Positions 48,401-53,200 of a stretch of DNA of 64,000 nucleotides are shown piece after piece. Each line of letters opens with the position of its first letter. The first letter of the stretch is position 1. Made by a program: the position numbers and the translations under genes. The notes below the pieces were generated by a model, which was not told the DNA's origin, made no database searches, and was given only the letters and a program-made list of their open reading frames with translations. The DNA is from Micropterus salmoides (lineage: Eukaryota > Chordata > Actinopteri > Centrarchiformes > Centrarchidae), in assembly GCF_014851395.1 (NCBI RefSeq), contig NW_024041150.1, positions 3,896,891-3,960,890 of the forward strand, given 5' to 3'.

Positions 48401-50134
48401 CACACGAGGCCTCAGCATTCCCAGTTAATCTTTCAAAGTTAAGGTAATTTTAGTACAATACGAGGGAACTTTGTACTAAAGTTGCTCTAATTTAGAAGAA
48501 ACCCACGTGATTTGACTAACACACACAGGTGAAGGCTCATATAAAATACAGAAAACGCAAAGTAAATGTACAGAAATAGCCCAAGTCATGCAGAACAGTG
48601 AAGCTAAGTTACAATACACACAAAAGAGGTTTCTGGGGAACTTGCTGATCATTTATGAAATGCTAAGGCTAGTAAGTGTATAGCTAATATCTCAAATAAT
48701 ATCACAATCAGAATGTCAAAGCTGAGTTCAGCAGCTTAAGTGGTTGTGGTTTTCATCAGTTTCAATGGGAAACATGTGTGCATCACGAGAAGAAATACAC
48801 ACTGCACACACAATAACGGAAGAGTTTATCCTCAACAAAAGGAACCCGGCTGTAGAAGTCTGGACAGCTATATGGGCCAAATCCCATGAACTTTTTTTGT
48901 GGGTGTTCCTGCTCCCCAACGGAGACGTACTAAAGATGTTCCTGACCTGACCTTTCCTCTGGTGCCACCAGCAGGACAAATTTCCTCTCATCCCGTTCTC
49001 ACTCCCAAGTCTTCACATGTGGACGCATGGTCAAGACCTGTTGGCGTCAGTTTGTCACGCATGGGGGAAGCCCTGTGAGTCCTTTTTGAATGCTAAGAGC
49101 AGGTGTAGGATATTTAACAGAAAAGTCACAGTAAGGAGGAGGTACGCCAAAAACTGGACTTTCAACAATAAGACTTGTGTTTGTTTCCTGTGTGAAAGGT
49201 CAACATTCAATGTTTTGATAGGAGTTACGCAAGTAATGTAACATTACTTACGTAAGTTAAGTCACGTAGGTAACGTACATATGTTAACCCAACCATGATG
49301 TTTTCCTAAACCTAGTAACCTAAGTTTTTCTGGGTGCCTAAACCTTTTCACAACGTTAACCACTACATTTATTTATATATGAGTCTAATTAGACATTTGA
49401 TATTTATTAATGGTAAACGTGACCGTGGAGCCCTTCGAGCCCTAAAGCAACGCTGAAGTGGTACCCAGGGCATTAAAAAAACGATTTGGAAGTGAAAATG
49501 TGTTGTTCCACTTGGGCTTCAGAAAATATCACAATCCACCATCACGATCTTCATTTAAAGTCGTGATCACTTCCACCTGCTCCTCGGAGGATGAACCCTT
49601 TAGATGTTATTGACCACGTGACCTTTCCTCTAGCGCCCTCCTCAGGACAAACCTACATTTTCACTACTGGAAAGACTTAAGAACAGTTCGATCATCAGGA
49701 TGTTCCGCCTCCAGGTGTCCATAGCAGGACTTTACCCTGTTTGCATTTTTAGTTAATGAAGGATTTTTGGATTAATCAGTTATTGAAATTGACATTGGTT
49801 AATCTTCTGCTGATCTATGAAATCTTTAGACTATAGAAGTATTTTACTGTGGTTTAAAGTCCTTTACTGGGTTTAATATAGCTTATTATTGTCCCTGTGA
49901 TAATATTCATTAGATCCAGGTGTTGCAGCAGTCTTACCTGATGATGTCATCGTTGTGTCCCAGGTAAAACCTCTGGCTGTGCTCTCTGGTGTTGTAAACC
50001 ACGCCGACCCCTGCCACGAAGTACACCACCTCCTTGCCGGCGGTGTAGTACAGATTATTCCGGCACTGGTGGCCCCGGTATCCGTAGACCCAGTCCAGTC
50101 TGAGCCGGCAGCCCGGGGCGCTCCGGTCCGACAT
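741..50134 (-). CDS. eml6: eml6, 5' part of gene (exons 1-8, spliced)
   Basis: Echinoderm microtubule-associated protein-like 6, a cytoplasmic WD40/HELP-domain protein of the microtubule-binding EML family. Eight exons can be joined by matching splice phases: 50134-49938, 23516-23357, 17795-17697, 17609-17541, 14627-14442, 13609-13474, 2233-2160 and 868-741. They give 1049 coding nt, about 350 residues; family members EML5/EML6 are roughly 1,900-2,000 residues, so most of the gene lies left of the window. The HELP motif (WVYGYRG...RNNLYY) is near residues 15-30 and WD40 strands follow (CVWDSF, CIWEW, YVWKG, RLWDVDF). There is no N-terminal coiled coil, as in EML5/EML6 and unlike EML1-4. EML5 is a close paralogue; the neighbouring sptbn1 in the same orientation decides for EML6. 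Introns hold nearly all the mobile DNA of the window. Confidence 0.93.
952..998 (+). other. tRNA-like 3' half, degenerate
   Basis: The sequence has an anticodon-arm look (CCTGT...ACAGG around TCCTAA). A perfect five-pair T arm, CTGGG TTCAACT CCCAG, with a B-box, comes next, and CGGAGCC follows. The matching 5' acceptor strand and D arm are absent and the anticodon loop is one base too long, so this is a tRNA-derived fragment rather than a gene. Confidence 0.4.
1121..1295 (+). mobile_element. tRNA-derived SINE
   Basis: A tRNA-like head with an A-box-like GGAGCAGTGGATAA and B-box GGTTCAATACC. It is followed by the body CCCTGAGCAAGACACTTAAC and TAGTTGCTCCTGAGGCGTG, a common fish SINE body recognised from general knowledge. 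The tail is AT-rich and diverged. Confidence 0.75.
2160..2233 (-). CDS. eml6: eml6 exon 7 (WD40)
   Basis: 74 nt from acceptor CCTCCAG to donor GTGAGA. It encodes (G)LSIRSVCWRADRILAGTQD, ending SEIFE at a codon boundary. Intron 6 before it is 11.2 kb because the young LTR element and other repeats have accumulated there. A purine-rich tract follows on the plus strand just upstream of the exon (2365-2700). Confidence 0.94.
2365..2700 (+). repeat. polypurine tract
   Basis: Over 300 bases are dominated by A and G on the plus strand (repeats such as GAAAGAAAGA and AGAGAAAGA), so the eml6 transcript carries pyrimidines here, close upstream of exon 7 in intron 6. Such mirror-like tracts can adopt triplex DNA. 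Confidence 0.6.
2700..4111. other. eml6 intron 6, left of LTR element
   Basis: No coding exon seen. 2885-3030 belongs to a teleost repeat with the phrase GTAAAAGTCCTGCATTCAAA, found again at 23735-23830 and, in part, at 57040-57400. The stretch 3290-3480 has unusually complex sequence and could be a conserved non-coding element, but this cannot be judged from one genome. Confidence 0.4.
4112..4116 (+). repeat. target-site duplication, left
   Basis: ATTTT just before the 5' LTR. The same five bases follow the 3' LTR at 9387-9391. A T-rich target makes the exact edge slightly ambiguous. Confidence 0.85.
4117..4789 (+). repeat. 5' LTR
   Basis: 673 bp, TGTT...AACA. AATAAA at 4723-4728 lies about 60 bases before the end and is a poly(A) signal candidate. 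The U3/R border could be near 4378 if the self-priming complement marks the transcript 5' end. The sequence is pyrimidine-rich on the plus strand. Open frames inside it occur in both LTRs and need not be coding. Confidence 0.95.
4790..4803 (+). promoter_or_regulatory. candidate primer-binding site, self-priming type
   Basis: The bases right after the 5' LTR (GAACGATCAAGCCA) do not begin with the TGG expected for a tRNA 3' end. Ten of them, 4792-4801, are the exact reverse complement of GCTTGATCGT at 4378-4387 inside the LTR (8974-8983 in the 3' LTR). In Tf1 and sushi-type elements the first bases of the RNA fold back onto such a site to prime minus-strand synthesis. Use here is inferred. Confidence 0.5.
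4807..8569 (+). CDS. proline-rich repeat protein of the LTR element (two frame breaks)
   Basis: The frame starts at ATG 4807 with MDPATAHQEEASQLCKELLE, a Met-Asp-Pro-Ala start common to fish gypsy-type gag genes. About 95 non-repetitive residues follow, with a short acidic, possibly helical stretch, then over 1,000 residues rich in Pro, Ser, Gly, Ala and Arg in tandem units. The original peptide phase continues in frame 1 to about 6017, frame 3 to about 6578 and frame 2 to TGA at 8567-8569; two one-base deletions in the 63-bp array explain the shifts. Because all frames are open in this GC-rich DNA, frame 1 alone also stays open to 7995. No CCHC, protease or polymerase motif was seen. Function is unknown; low-complexity capsid-like packaging or an RNA-binding role are only guesses. 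Confidence 0.55.
5437..5562 (+). repeat. 42-bp coding minisatellite, 3 copies
   Basis: Three near-identical 42-bp units beginning at 5437, 5479 and 5521, each encoding the 14-residue unit VPQPASAAGPQPGP in frame 1. Related, more divergent PQP units extend on both sides (about 5080-5630). Confidence 0.9.
5953..6580 (+). repeat. 63-bp coding minisatellite, 10 copies
   Basis: Ten tandem units of 63 bp, 21 residues each, containing VRPTPAPRVLLAD and ASAPP. The span is 628 bases, exactly 10 x 63 minus 2, because one G is missing near 6018 and one C near 6577; these are the two frame breaks. The first six units have GGACGCACC and the last four GGACGGACC, so variants lie in blocks, a sign of recent unequal exchange or slippage. 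Confidence 0.93.
6690..7045 (+). repeat. longer-unit GC-rich repeat in LTR element
   Basis: A block containing GTCGTCTCGCCCCCTAG begins at 6703, 6841 and 7024, spacings of 138 and 183 bases, both multiples of three. It encodes ERSSRPLARPSGRPP-like units in frame 2. Short CCACGCCCGGCTCCCCGG units are interspersed. Confidence 0.75.
7050..7830 (+). repeat. 42-bp coding repeat array, collagen-like composition
   Basis: About 18 degenerate units of 42 bp encode variants of PPDPPGFPGPPSGR in frame 2. Some units are grouped in higher-order blocks, e.g. the segment near 7290-7370 reappears near 7390-7490 and the segment near 7520-7630 near 7690-7800. The Gly spacing is not the strict every-third pattern of collagen. 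Confidence 0.85.
8052..8420 (+). repeat. 42-bp coding repeat array, PPEPLGPSVPPSGR type
   Basis: Roughly nine to ten units of 42 bp, the central ones nearly identical, each encoding PPEPLGPSVPPSGR in frame 2. The homogeneous centre and divergent edges suggest recent expansion. Confidence 0.88.
8700..8710 (+). promoter_or_regulatory. polypurine tract of the LTR element
   Basis: GAGGAGGGGG followed by CCC directly before the 3' LTR. This is the expected place for the plus-strand primer, although three C residues intervene before TGTTG. Confidence 0.6.
8713..9386 (+). repeat. 3' LTR
   Basis: 674 bp, identical to the 5' LTR except for one extra C (TTCCCCGACG here, TTCCCGACG in the 5' copy near 4680). 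AATAAA lies at 9320-9325. It is followed immediately by ATTTT, the target-site duplication. Confidence 0.95.
9387..9391 (+). repeat. target-site duplication, right
   Basis: ATTTT following AACA of the 3' LTR, the copy of 4112-4116. Confidence 0.85.
9640..10460 (+). repeat. dispersed repeat, copy A
   Basis: Segments GAGAAAAGCAACTG (about 9938) and CGCCTGCC...TTGCTCCCGCCAGGTCATGT (10350-10390) match the reverse complement of 26050-26250. Copy A seems split by unrelated sequence between about 10000 and 10340. No terminal structure was found. Confidence 0.5.
10600..10770 (+). repeat. dispersed teleost repeat (GGTGGCGCTA family)
   Basis: Contains TGGTGGCGCTACATGCAAAG, GGATCACTCAAGTCAGTAGG and CAAAGTGGTGGACCAACAGA, phrases of a repeat widespread in fish genomes. 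A shorter copy with GGTGGCGCTAAAGGGAAAGT lies at 25940-26000. Confidence 0.55.
10790..11270 (+). repeat. possible solo or partial LTR
   Basis: A pyrimidine-rich stretch ends with CTGTCAATAAAATTTTTTCA and TTCTTCTCCAGTTTCAG, an organisation (CT-rich body, AATAAA near the end) much like an LTR. No second copy or target duplication was identified. Open frames here are not conserved genes. Confidence 0.3.
12275..12490 (+). mobile_element. tRNA-derived SINE
   Basis: The head is GGCTGTGGCTCAGGATGTAG with GGTTCAGTCCCCGGCTCC. The body CCCCTGGTGGCTGTTTGAAT and tail AAGCGCTTTGATTGGTCGC end with GACGCTACACAAATACGAA. It is the same family as the minus-strand copy at 57100-57305. Confidence 0.8.
12490..12800 (+). 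repeat. TIR-element family 'CCCAGGGCG', right-end copy
   Basis: Shares CACAACATTAACCACTAGTTTT, the phrase CACCCAGGGCGTTAAAAA and the terminal GGGAATGAGAATGAC with the fuller copy at 44402-45367. It immediately follows the SINE at 12275-12490. Confidence 0.6.
13474..13609 (-). CDS. eml6: eml6 exon 6 (WD40)
   Basis: 136 nt from acceptor TGCACAG to donor GTACCA. It encodes AGIFSMYSCEEGFATGGRDG and CVRLWDVDFRPITKIDLRE, ending AEQGYK plus one base of a glycine codon that is completed in exon 7. The R-L-W-D motif closes a WD40 repeat. A CA microsatellite lies at once upstream of its acceptor, inside intron 5. Confidence 0.95.
13615..13637 (+). repeat. (CA)n microsatellite
   Basis: About 11 CA units directly upstream of the eml6 exon 6 acceptor; on the transcript strand it is a TG run before TGCACAG. 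Confidence 0.9.
13870..14275. mobile_element. decayed hAT-like MITE
   Basis: Starts TAGGGCTGGACAATAT and carries several CGATAATTATCACGATAA-like phrases. It ends with CATTGTCCTATG, whose reverse complement partly matches the start. This is the pattern of short hAT derivatives in fish. The target duplication is not clear. Confidence 0.45.
14442..14627 (-). CDS. eml6: eml6 exon 5 (WD40)
   Basis: 186 nt, 62 codons, between acceptor TTTGTAG and donor GTGAGT. It begins FWSLCGNSLTPKRGIFGKTG, continues with DLQTILCVASAKDDITYSGA, and ends with the strand LNGDIYVWKGLNLIKTVQSA before HG. The family-typical TYSGALNGDIYVWKG block makes identification firm. It is followed by an 832-nt intron. Confidence 0.95.
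15530..17240. repeat. probable dispersed repeat, eml6 intron 4
   Basis: Begins near GTAGTTTCCAGTGGCCACTAGCGG and ends near CGCCCCCTGGGTAATACAG, with many TAACGTTAGC-type phrases. These are traits of high-copy fish repeats, but no inverted or direct termini were found and the boundary is uncertain. Confidence 0.3.
17541..17609 (-). CDS. eml6: eml6 exon 4 (WD40)
   Basis: 69 nt, 23 codons, after acceptor CTCCAG and before donor GTAATA. It encodes IFDICWDLFQQNRLVSCGV ending in KHIK, highly similar to the EML5/EML6 segment at this position. The phase is 0 on both sides, which fits exons 3 and 5. Confidence 0.94.
17697..17795 (-). CDS. eml6: eml6 exon 3 (WD40)
   Basis: 99 nt, 33 codons, phase 0 at both ends. 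The acceptor is CTGTAG and the donor GTGAGA. It encodes RLASVGLDAKNTVCIW, EWKRGKILATATGHSDR, the second WD40 strand and the GH that opens the next repeat. The WD position reads W-E instead of W-D, a tolerated variant. Only 87 bases of intron separate it from exon 4. Confidence 0.93.
18289..18510. repeat. imperfect fold-back inverted repeat
   Basis: The left arm (18289-18368) contains GCGAGTTGTTGCAGGAA, CTGGAAAC and GGAGTTTGTTGTGT. The right arm (18417-18510) contains the same blocks inverted: ACACAACAAACTCC, GTTTCCACCAG and TTCCTGCAACAACTCGC. The arms of about 80-94 bases are separated by a 48-base loop, so the transcript could form a long hairpin. It lies in eml6 intron 2. Confidence 0.85.
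18520..21655. other. eml6 intron 2, no gene seen
   Basis: AT-rich intron DNA with short open frames that have no recognisable product. A CA run lies at 21335-21353. Confidence 0.5.
19313..19360. repeat. short perfect hairpin
   Basis: ACTTAATAATAAATCA (19313-19328) is the exact inverse complement of TGATTTATTATTAAGT (19345-19360), with a 16-base loop. It is AT-rich and may simply be a small MITE or tip of a decayed element. Confidence 0.75.
21660..22250 (+). mobile_element. non-autonomous element 'GGCCCCGTCCAC' family, copy A
   Basis: About 590 bp shared with 33932-34526 and, inverted, 39319-39897: ACATGAAGCAGATGGTCTA, GGACCAATAACGAGCTGGGA, AAAATGAAAACGCAGTAGTG. The right end reads GTAGTGTGGACGGG. 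The left end differs from copy B and instead shares AGTGGCCGTTCAGGTACAC with copy C. Confidence 0.8.
22286..22969. mobile_element. decayed hAT transposon with BED-finger remnant
   Basis: The perfect 11-bp terminal inverted repeats TAGTGATGTGC (22286-22296) and GCACATCACTA (22959-22969) are flanked by 8-bp near-duplicates CATGCTAC and CATACTAC, as for hAT elements. Inside, near 22630-22705, the plus strand reads like a broken BED zinc finger (C-x2-C ... tyr-ser-gly-asn-thr-like ... H). No transposase remains. Confidence 0.8.
23357..23516 (-). CDS. eml6: eml6 exon 2 (first WD40 repeat)
   Basis: 160 nt after the acceptor CCCCCGACAG, starting with the C that completes the serine codon from exon 1. 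It encodes LALHPERSLVATGQVGK, then DPYVCVWDSFTVQTVSLL and HTHGIACLAFSADGQ. The W-D dipeptide closes the first WD40 repeat. It ends exactly at a codon boundary (CAG) before GTGAGA. A 26.4 kb intron separates it from exon 1. Confidence 0.95.
23735..23830 (+). repeat. AAGTA-rich teleost repeat fragment
   Basis: Contains CAAGTAAAAGTCCTGCATTC and GGTACTTAAAGTATCAGAAG, shared with 2885-3030 and the flanks of the SINE at 57100-57305. Confidence 0.6.
24246..24285 (+). repeat. (CA)n microsatellite
   Basis: An interrupted run of about 19 CA units with one CG interruption, in eml6 intron 1. Confidence 0.9.
24799..24844 (+). repeat. (TG)n microsatellite
   Basis: About 23 uninterrupted TG units. Together with the CA run at 24975-25055 it brackets an inverted TG/CA pair 130 bases apart. 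Confidence 0.92.
24975..25055 (+). repeat. CA-rich minisatellite (CATGCACACA units)
   Basis: Several copies of CACACACATGCACACA in a row, i.e. a CA run with regularly spaced ATG triplets. Confidence 0.85.
26040..26290 (-). repeat. dispersed repeat, copy B
   Basis: The minus strand matches 9930-10450: AGAAAAGCAACTGTGGTC, GCGCCTGCAGCCACCTTGCT, CCCGCATGTCATGTGACATG. Here the two blocks are contiguous. Confidence 0.55.
26880..27232 (+). repeat. polypyrimidine minisatellite
   Basis: About 350 bases of almost pure C/T built from irregular 20-25-base units such as TCCTATCCTGTCGTATCCTC. The eml6 transcript is purine-rich here. It is in intron 1. Confidence 0.8.
28978..28997 (-). promoter_or_regulatory. 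triple nuclear-receptor half-site (two overlapping DR1)
   Basis: On the minus strand three perfect AGGTCA half-sites follow with single-base spacers: AGGTCA-A-AGGTCA-G-AGGTCA. The first pair equals the DR1 consensus bound by RXR heterodimers, HNF4 and COUP-TF. It sits in eml6 intron 1, next to AT-rich homeodomain-like sites (28735-28850). Binding is not shown by sequence alone. Confidence 0.5.
29157..29198 (+). repeat. (TG)n microsatellite
   Basis: TG-rich run with T interruptions, eml6 intron 1. Confidence 0.85.
29300..33930. other. eml6 intron 1, mostly unassigned
   Basis: No exon recognised. 30950-31220 is compositionally complex, without repeat phrases, and could be a conserved non-coding element; the rest is AT-rich with only short open frames. 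Confidence 0.4.
33932..34526 (+). mobile_element. non-autonomous TIR element 'GGCCCCGTCCAC' family, copy B (fullest)
   Basis: Perfect 13-bp inverted ends GGCCCCATCCACA (33932-33944) and TGTGGATGGGGCC (34514-34526). AAA stands on both sides, possibly a 3-bp target duplication. The interior matches copies A and C. No transposase frame. Confidence 0.8.
35000..36350. other. eml6 intron 1, unassigned
   Basis: No gene or recognisable repeat. A run of about 12 G occurs at 36012-36023. Confidence 0.4.
36380..36432 (+). repeat. (GT)n microsatellite
   Basis: About 26 uninterrupted GT units, the longest in the window. A (GA)n run of 20 bases follows at 36511-36530. Confidence 0.93.
36977..37790 (+). 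mobile_element. TIR-element family 'CCCAGGGCG', second copy
   Basis: Shares GTGACCTCTTGCAGCCGCGT, GGGTAGGGTGGATGGTTAAA and GCCAACAT...TTAGC blocks with 44402-45367. Its left end, CCCGTCCTCACCCAG, resembles the other copy. The right part diverges and contains an inverted GGTTAGGTTTAGGCAAC segment. Confidence 0.65.
39030..39300 (-). repeat. TIR-element family 'CCCAGGGCG', partial copy
   Basis: The minus strand carries CACAACGTTAACCACAAGTTTT-like and CTAACTTAACC phrases and repeated TAAGTTACGTAA motifs shared with 12490-12800 and 49200-49480. Confidence 0.5.
39319..39897 (-). mobile_element. non-autonomous TIR element 'GGCCCCGTCCAC' family, copy C (inverted)
   Basis: Begins GGCCCCGTCCACGCTGCATT and continues as the reverse complement of copies A and B to CCTGAACGGCCACTAGATGTG. 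It lacks the second terminal repeat of copy B and ends like copy A. Confidence 0.8.
39900..41300. other. eml6 intron 1, unassigned
   Basis: AT-rich DNA without recognisable gene or repeat. Confidence 0.4.
41315..41700 (+). mobile_element. L2-type LINE 3' end
   Basis: A short frame reading ISTFKSRLQTFLF, the usual C-terminal end of L2/CR1 reverse-transcriptase proteins (the start of this frame is damaged), is followed by the 3' UTR with GAGTCATGGTTCTGCTCGAG, GTTTCTGCCTCTTAAAAGGA and the tail TATAAATAAAACTGAATTGAA. This is truncated at the 5' end, as typical for LINEs. Confidence 0.75.
43150..43380 (+). mobile_element. second L2-type LINE 3' tail
   Basis: CTGGAAGAAGGATCCCTCCC, TTCTGGAGGTTTCCTCC, GGGAGTTTTTCC and CTGTAAAGCCCCTTGACACA ending GATATTGGGCTATATAGAAA. 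It is a 3' UTR family different from but organised like 41315-41700. Confidence 0.7.
44402..45367 (+). mobile_element. TIR DNA element 'CCCAGGGCG' family, fullest copy
   Basis: The left end CCCATTCTCATACTCCAGGCGTC and the reverse complement of the right end, CCTGTTCTCATCCCAGGGCGTC, pair as imperfect inverted repeats. About 965 bp. The interior has AACCTCTTGCGGCCGTGTG and the AACCACTAGTTTT block seen in the partial copies at 12490, 37000, 39030, 49000 and 55820. No transposase frame, so non-autonomous. Confidence 0.7.
45500..48990. other. eml6 intron 1, unassigned
   Basis: No exon or clear element identified in this AT-rich stretch. Confidence 0.4.
48992..49500 (+). repeat. TIR-element family 'CCCAGGGCG', deleted copy
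   Basis: Starts CCCGTTCTCACTCCCAAG and contains ACGTAAGTTAAGTCACGTAG, CACAACGTTAACCACT and TACCCAGGGCATTAAAAA near the right end. It is about half the length of the full copy. Confidence 0.6.
49938..50134 (-). CDS. eml6: eml6 exon 1 (start codon, HELP motif)
   Basis: Coding part of exon 1, 197 nt. The ATG at 50134 is secure because an in-frame TGA lies three codons upstream (50143-50141) and only a GTG and an AAC codon separate them. It encodes a start MSDRSAPG and then the HELP core with WVYGYRGHQCRNNLYY and GVGVVYNTREHSQRF, diagnostic for the EML5/EML6 pair. It ends in ...DDII plus AG, followed by the donor GTAAGA; the split serine codon is completed by the C that begins exon 2. The HELP motif packs with the WD40 propeller and belongs to the tubulin-binding EML core. 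Confidence 0.95.
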
Positions 50135-50260
50135 GTTCACTCATCTGACGGGACACCGTGTCTGCCGCCGCCGCCGCCGCCGCGCGTTCACTCCTGCCGC
50201 CGCCGCCGCCGCGCGTTCACTCCTGCCGCTTCCTCCAGACCAGAACAGCAGATTTGTTAA
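50135..50260 (-). promoter_or_regulatory. eml6: eml6 5' UTR/promoter region with CGG repeats
   Basis: Directly upstream of the eml6 ATG is a GC- and CpG-rich segment made of CGG triplets on the transcript strand. A 29-bp unit (a CGG run plus GTGAACGCGC) occurs twice in tandem, with starts 29 bases apart at 50182 and 50211 on the plus strand. No TATA box was seen. A GC-rich, repeat-bearing leader fits a CpG-type promoter, but the transcription start is not visible from sequence. Confidence 0.55.
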
Positions 50261-50269
50261 CAGCCGATA

Positions 50270-53200
50270 TTTATGGACTGGGTTTTGGTAATTTATATAC
50301 TAATAACCTGATTGATGCTTCCGTTCTCGTGGGGCTCAGCCTTGGTAGAAAACAAGGTGATTGTTCAGTTTTGTCTGTTTAAGTCTTAGACATAAACTTT
50401 TCTTCGATTCTTCAGTTCATTCTTAATTTGCTTGTTGCTCACTCACTGTCCACAAAGGACAAAATCAAAGAAGTTACACAAGTGGACCAGATATATAGGC
50501 CTATATAATGCAGCCTAAATCAGCCTAATTCTGAATTATCACCAGTTTTATTCACACAAAGTACAAGGAGGCTCTGATATAAAGTTCTTCCCTTATAGTT
50601 CATCCGATAGGCCTACTCAATAATCACTTTATAATCACCTATATTCCTGTAGTGTCCTTTTTAATTCTGTATTATTCATATAACAACCGTGAAATAAAAT
50701 TAGTTCAATATGAATTTTTTTATGATTATTGGCTCCTCACAATGTGTCTGTTACGGTAAACAGCGACTTTACTACAGAAACATACAAGTCTTGTGTGTAT
50801 CTGGTATTTCTGTTATTTCAGTACTTATATCTAATCATGTCTCTATTATCTCCATAGTTTCCACTTTAAAATAAACTTCTCATCTCCTCAACATGTAAAT
50901 TAGACGGCAGCTTCCACATGAGCTCAGACTAACGGGCGCGTCAGATCATCATGACTCTTCATCCTCAGGGCGGAGAGTTTCTCCAGCCTTGATATTTTTT
51001 AATCTCCTGTGGGTTGAGTGTATATATTCCCAGAGGGACTAACAGTGTTTTTACTCTATAGTGACCTGCATGACCTGTGTAAGGCTATTTAATAACGAAC
51101 ATATTTTTTTTTATTTGTGATGGGGTTACTTTAGTCAGTTTTATTTTACCTACAGACACAGTGGAGATGATTTTCTTTTGCTTCCCCAAACGATATAGAA
51201 CAGTGAAGAAACAAATAGAAAAAATATCCTAACGCGTCTGGAAAGTTCTCGCCGTGTCCAAAAAAGATTAAAACCCCAGAGACAAAAAAACAAACAAATG
51301 AACACACATCTGATGGAGGGATTCGGCTCCTGGAAAATATAATCCCTCCTCACACTAATCCTCGACCTCGGTACCAGACATGGTTACTACAGCACGGGTG
51401 TTTTTCCTCCTGTATCCCCTCCGTGTTCACACCATCCCTGCGCGGAATAACGCAGGTGCAGCAGGTGCCTCTGGAGGAAAACGTGCTGCGGCTCACAAAC
51501 CCATTCACAAATCTGTGCGTGAGTAAAATCCACCAGAGTCAGGAGGGCAGGGTGTATAATAATCCAGAATCTCAAATTTAAAGAAGCGGATTATTTCCAC
51601 TGTCAAACGATCGGGCAGTTCCGGAGAGAGGCGGAGAGAAAGAGGAGGAGAGAGCGACAAAAACAAGTGTTTAATCCCCGCAGATGATCCAACTTCAGCG
51701 GGCAGAGGAGGGGAGAAACCCCGGGTTCAGACCGCAGCATCCTGCCGGATGACGGGAGAGGGAAAGTCCTGATTCTCGGCAGGAGAAGAGCATCCTCCCG
51801 CTGCAGCCGAGTCCCTCCACCCAAAGACAGACTGACAGACAGGTGAGCAGACAGACTGACTCAGCTGATCAGTAAACCGGACTTTAGACGCCTAATAGAG
51901 ACCCTCCGCGACGGCAGAGTCTCATCACAGTGATGTTTTCTCGCTGGTTTTCGGGCTGGCAAGCAGAAGAATCAAGGAAACACAGAGCAGATCATTAGAT
52001 AACGTTTCCGGTGTGCAATCTTAAAAATAAAAGCCCTTTGAGCCAGGAGACAGCATTGTAGCGCTGCGAGGAATAGACTAACGTTCTCATTGGACGATCC
52101 TGCAGCTATTCAATTTAATGTTTGCGTTTTGGACTTTTGGAGGAATCATCTTTGGTGGTGGGGAATTGTTTGTTTTATAGCAACAAATAATTGGGAAAAA
52201 ATGATAATATCGATAATTGCTGCCCTTTCAAAGGAATCTAAGAAAAAGGAAAGTAACAGAGACACATGTCAAGTGATTTTCAAAGTTTATTAACAAATAA
52301 TTTAACTTTAAAGAAAACAAACACAAATATATGGAACAATGAGGCAGAAACAGAAGAGAACTGACCATTAGGGATGGCATATGAAATTAGCAGTATAAAA
52401 GCTGTGATGCATTGCTCTGGAAAATTGTTGTACAATTATAAAATTTGTTTAAATAAACATAAAATAAAATATAAATAAATAATTTATAACAATCTGTGAA
52501 CCTGGAGCTGCTGTAAAAAGCGGCGTGAGTGCCATTGGTGGAAAGTAACCTACTGTTCTTAGGCCTAAGTACAATTTTGTGGTATATTTGAGGTCACAAA
52601 TCCTATTTTGAAAGACACATCTCTACACTTCCGGTCTTATTGTGGCGAATTGTCACGCGCTTTTCTCTGGCGCTAACCATGACGCACGGAGAGAAAACAC
52701 CCCGGCTCCGCTGGAGAGGACGCACGGCCCCAAAAGGATTGTGGGACTTTGTGTTTTTTTTCCCTGTTCATCGTCATTCATGTGTTTTTATCAATGAGGA
52801 AGTAAGAGACGAATAAAATACCAGCAGCAGCGATGCAGGAGCTGTCCGAGGTGCTGAAGAGAGGAGCGGATCTGAATGGGGAAACTAGGAGAGAAAGTTA
52901 CAGCTGGATTTATTTAAAACGTTTTATTACAAGTAAATTAATTGTGTAACATTTACACAAAAATATAATAAATAAAACAAGAAAATATAATGATTTCAAA
53001 AGACGACAATAAAAGGAGCATAAAAACTAAAAGGAAATTTACTTTCAAAACTCTTTTCTGATGAATTAAAGCAACATAATGTGTTTTTATCAGCAGCAAG
53101 AGAGAATAAAGTGTTTGTGACTGCAGACGAATGAGTCATTCAAAACCCTTTTCTGATATCTTGATGAACTTTGATCACAGAAGTGACAGTTTGAACATGT

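Noticed and set aside
49938..50134. Assignment to eml5
   Set aside because: The peptide alone fits both paralogues, but neighbouring sptbn1 and the MSDRSAPG...YNTREHSQ reading fit EML6 better.
52832..52950. Short ATG frame in a GC-rich patch, possible divergent gene
   Set aside because: No donor site continues it and part of the sequence recurs near 53945-53990, so it is probably a repeat.
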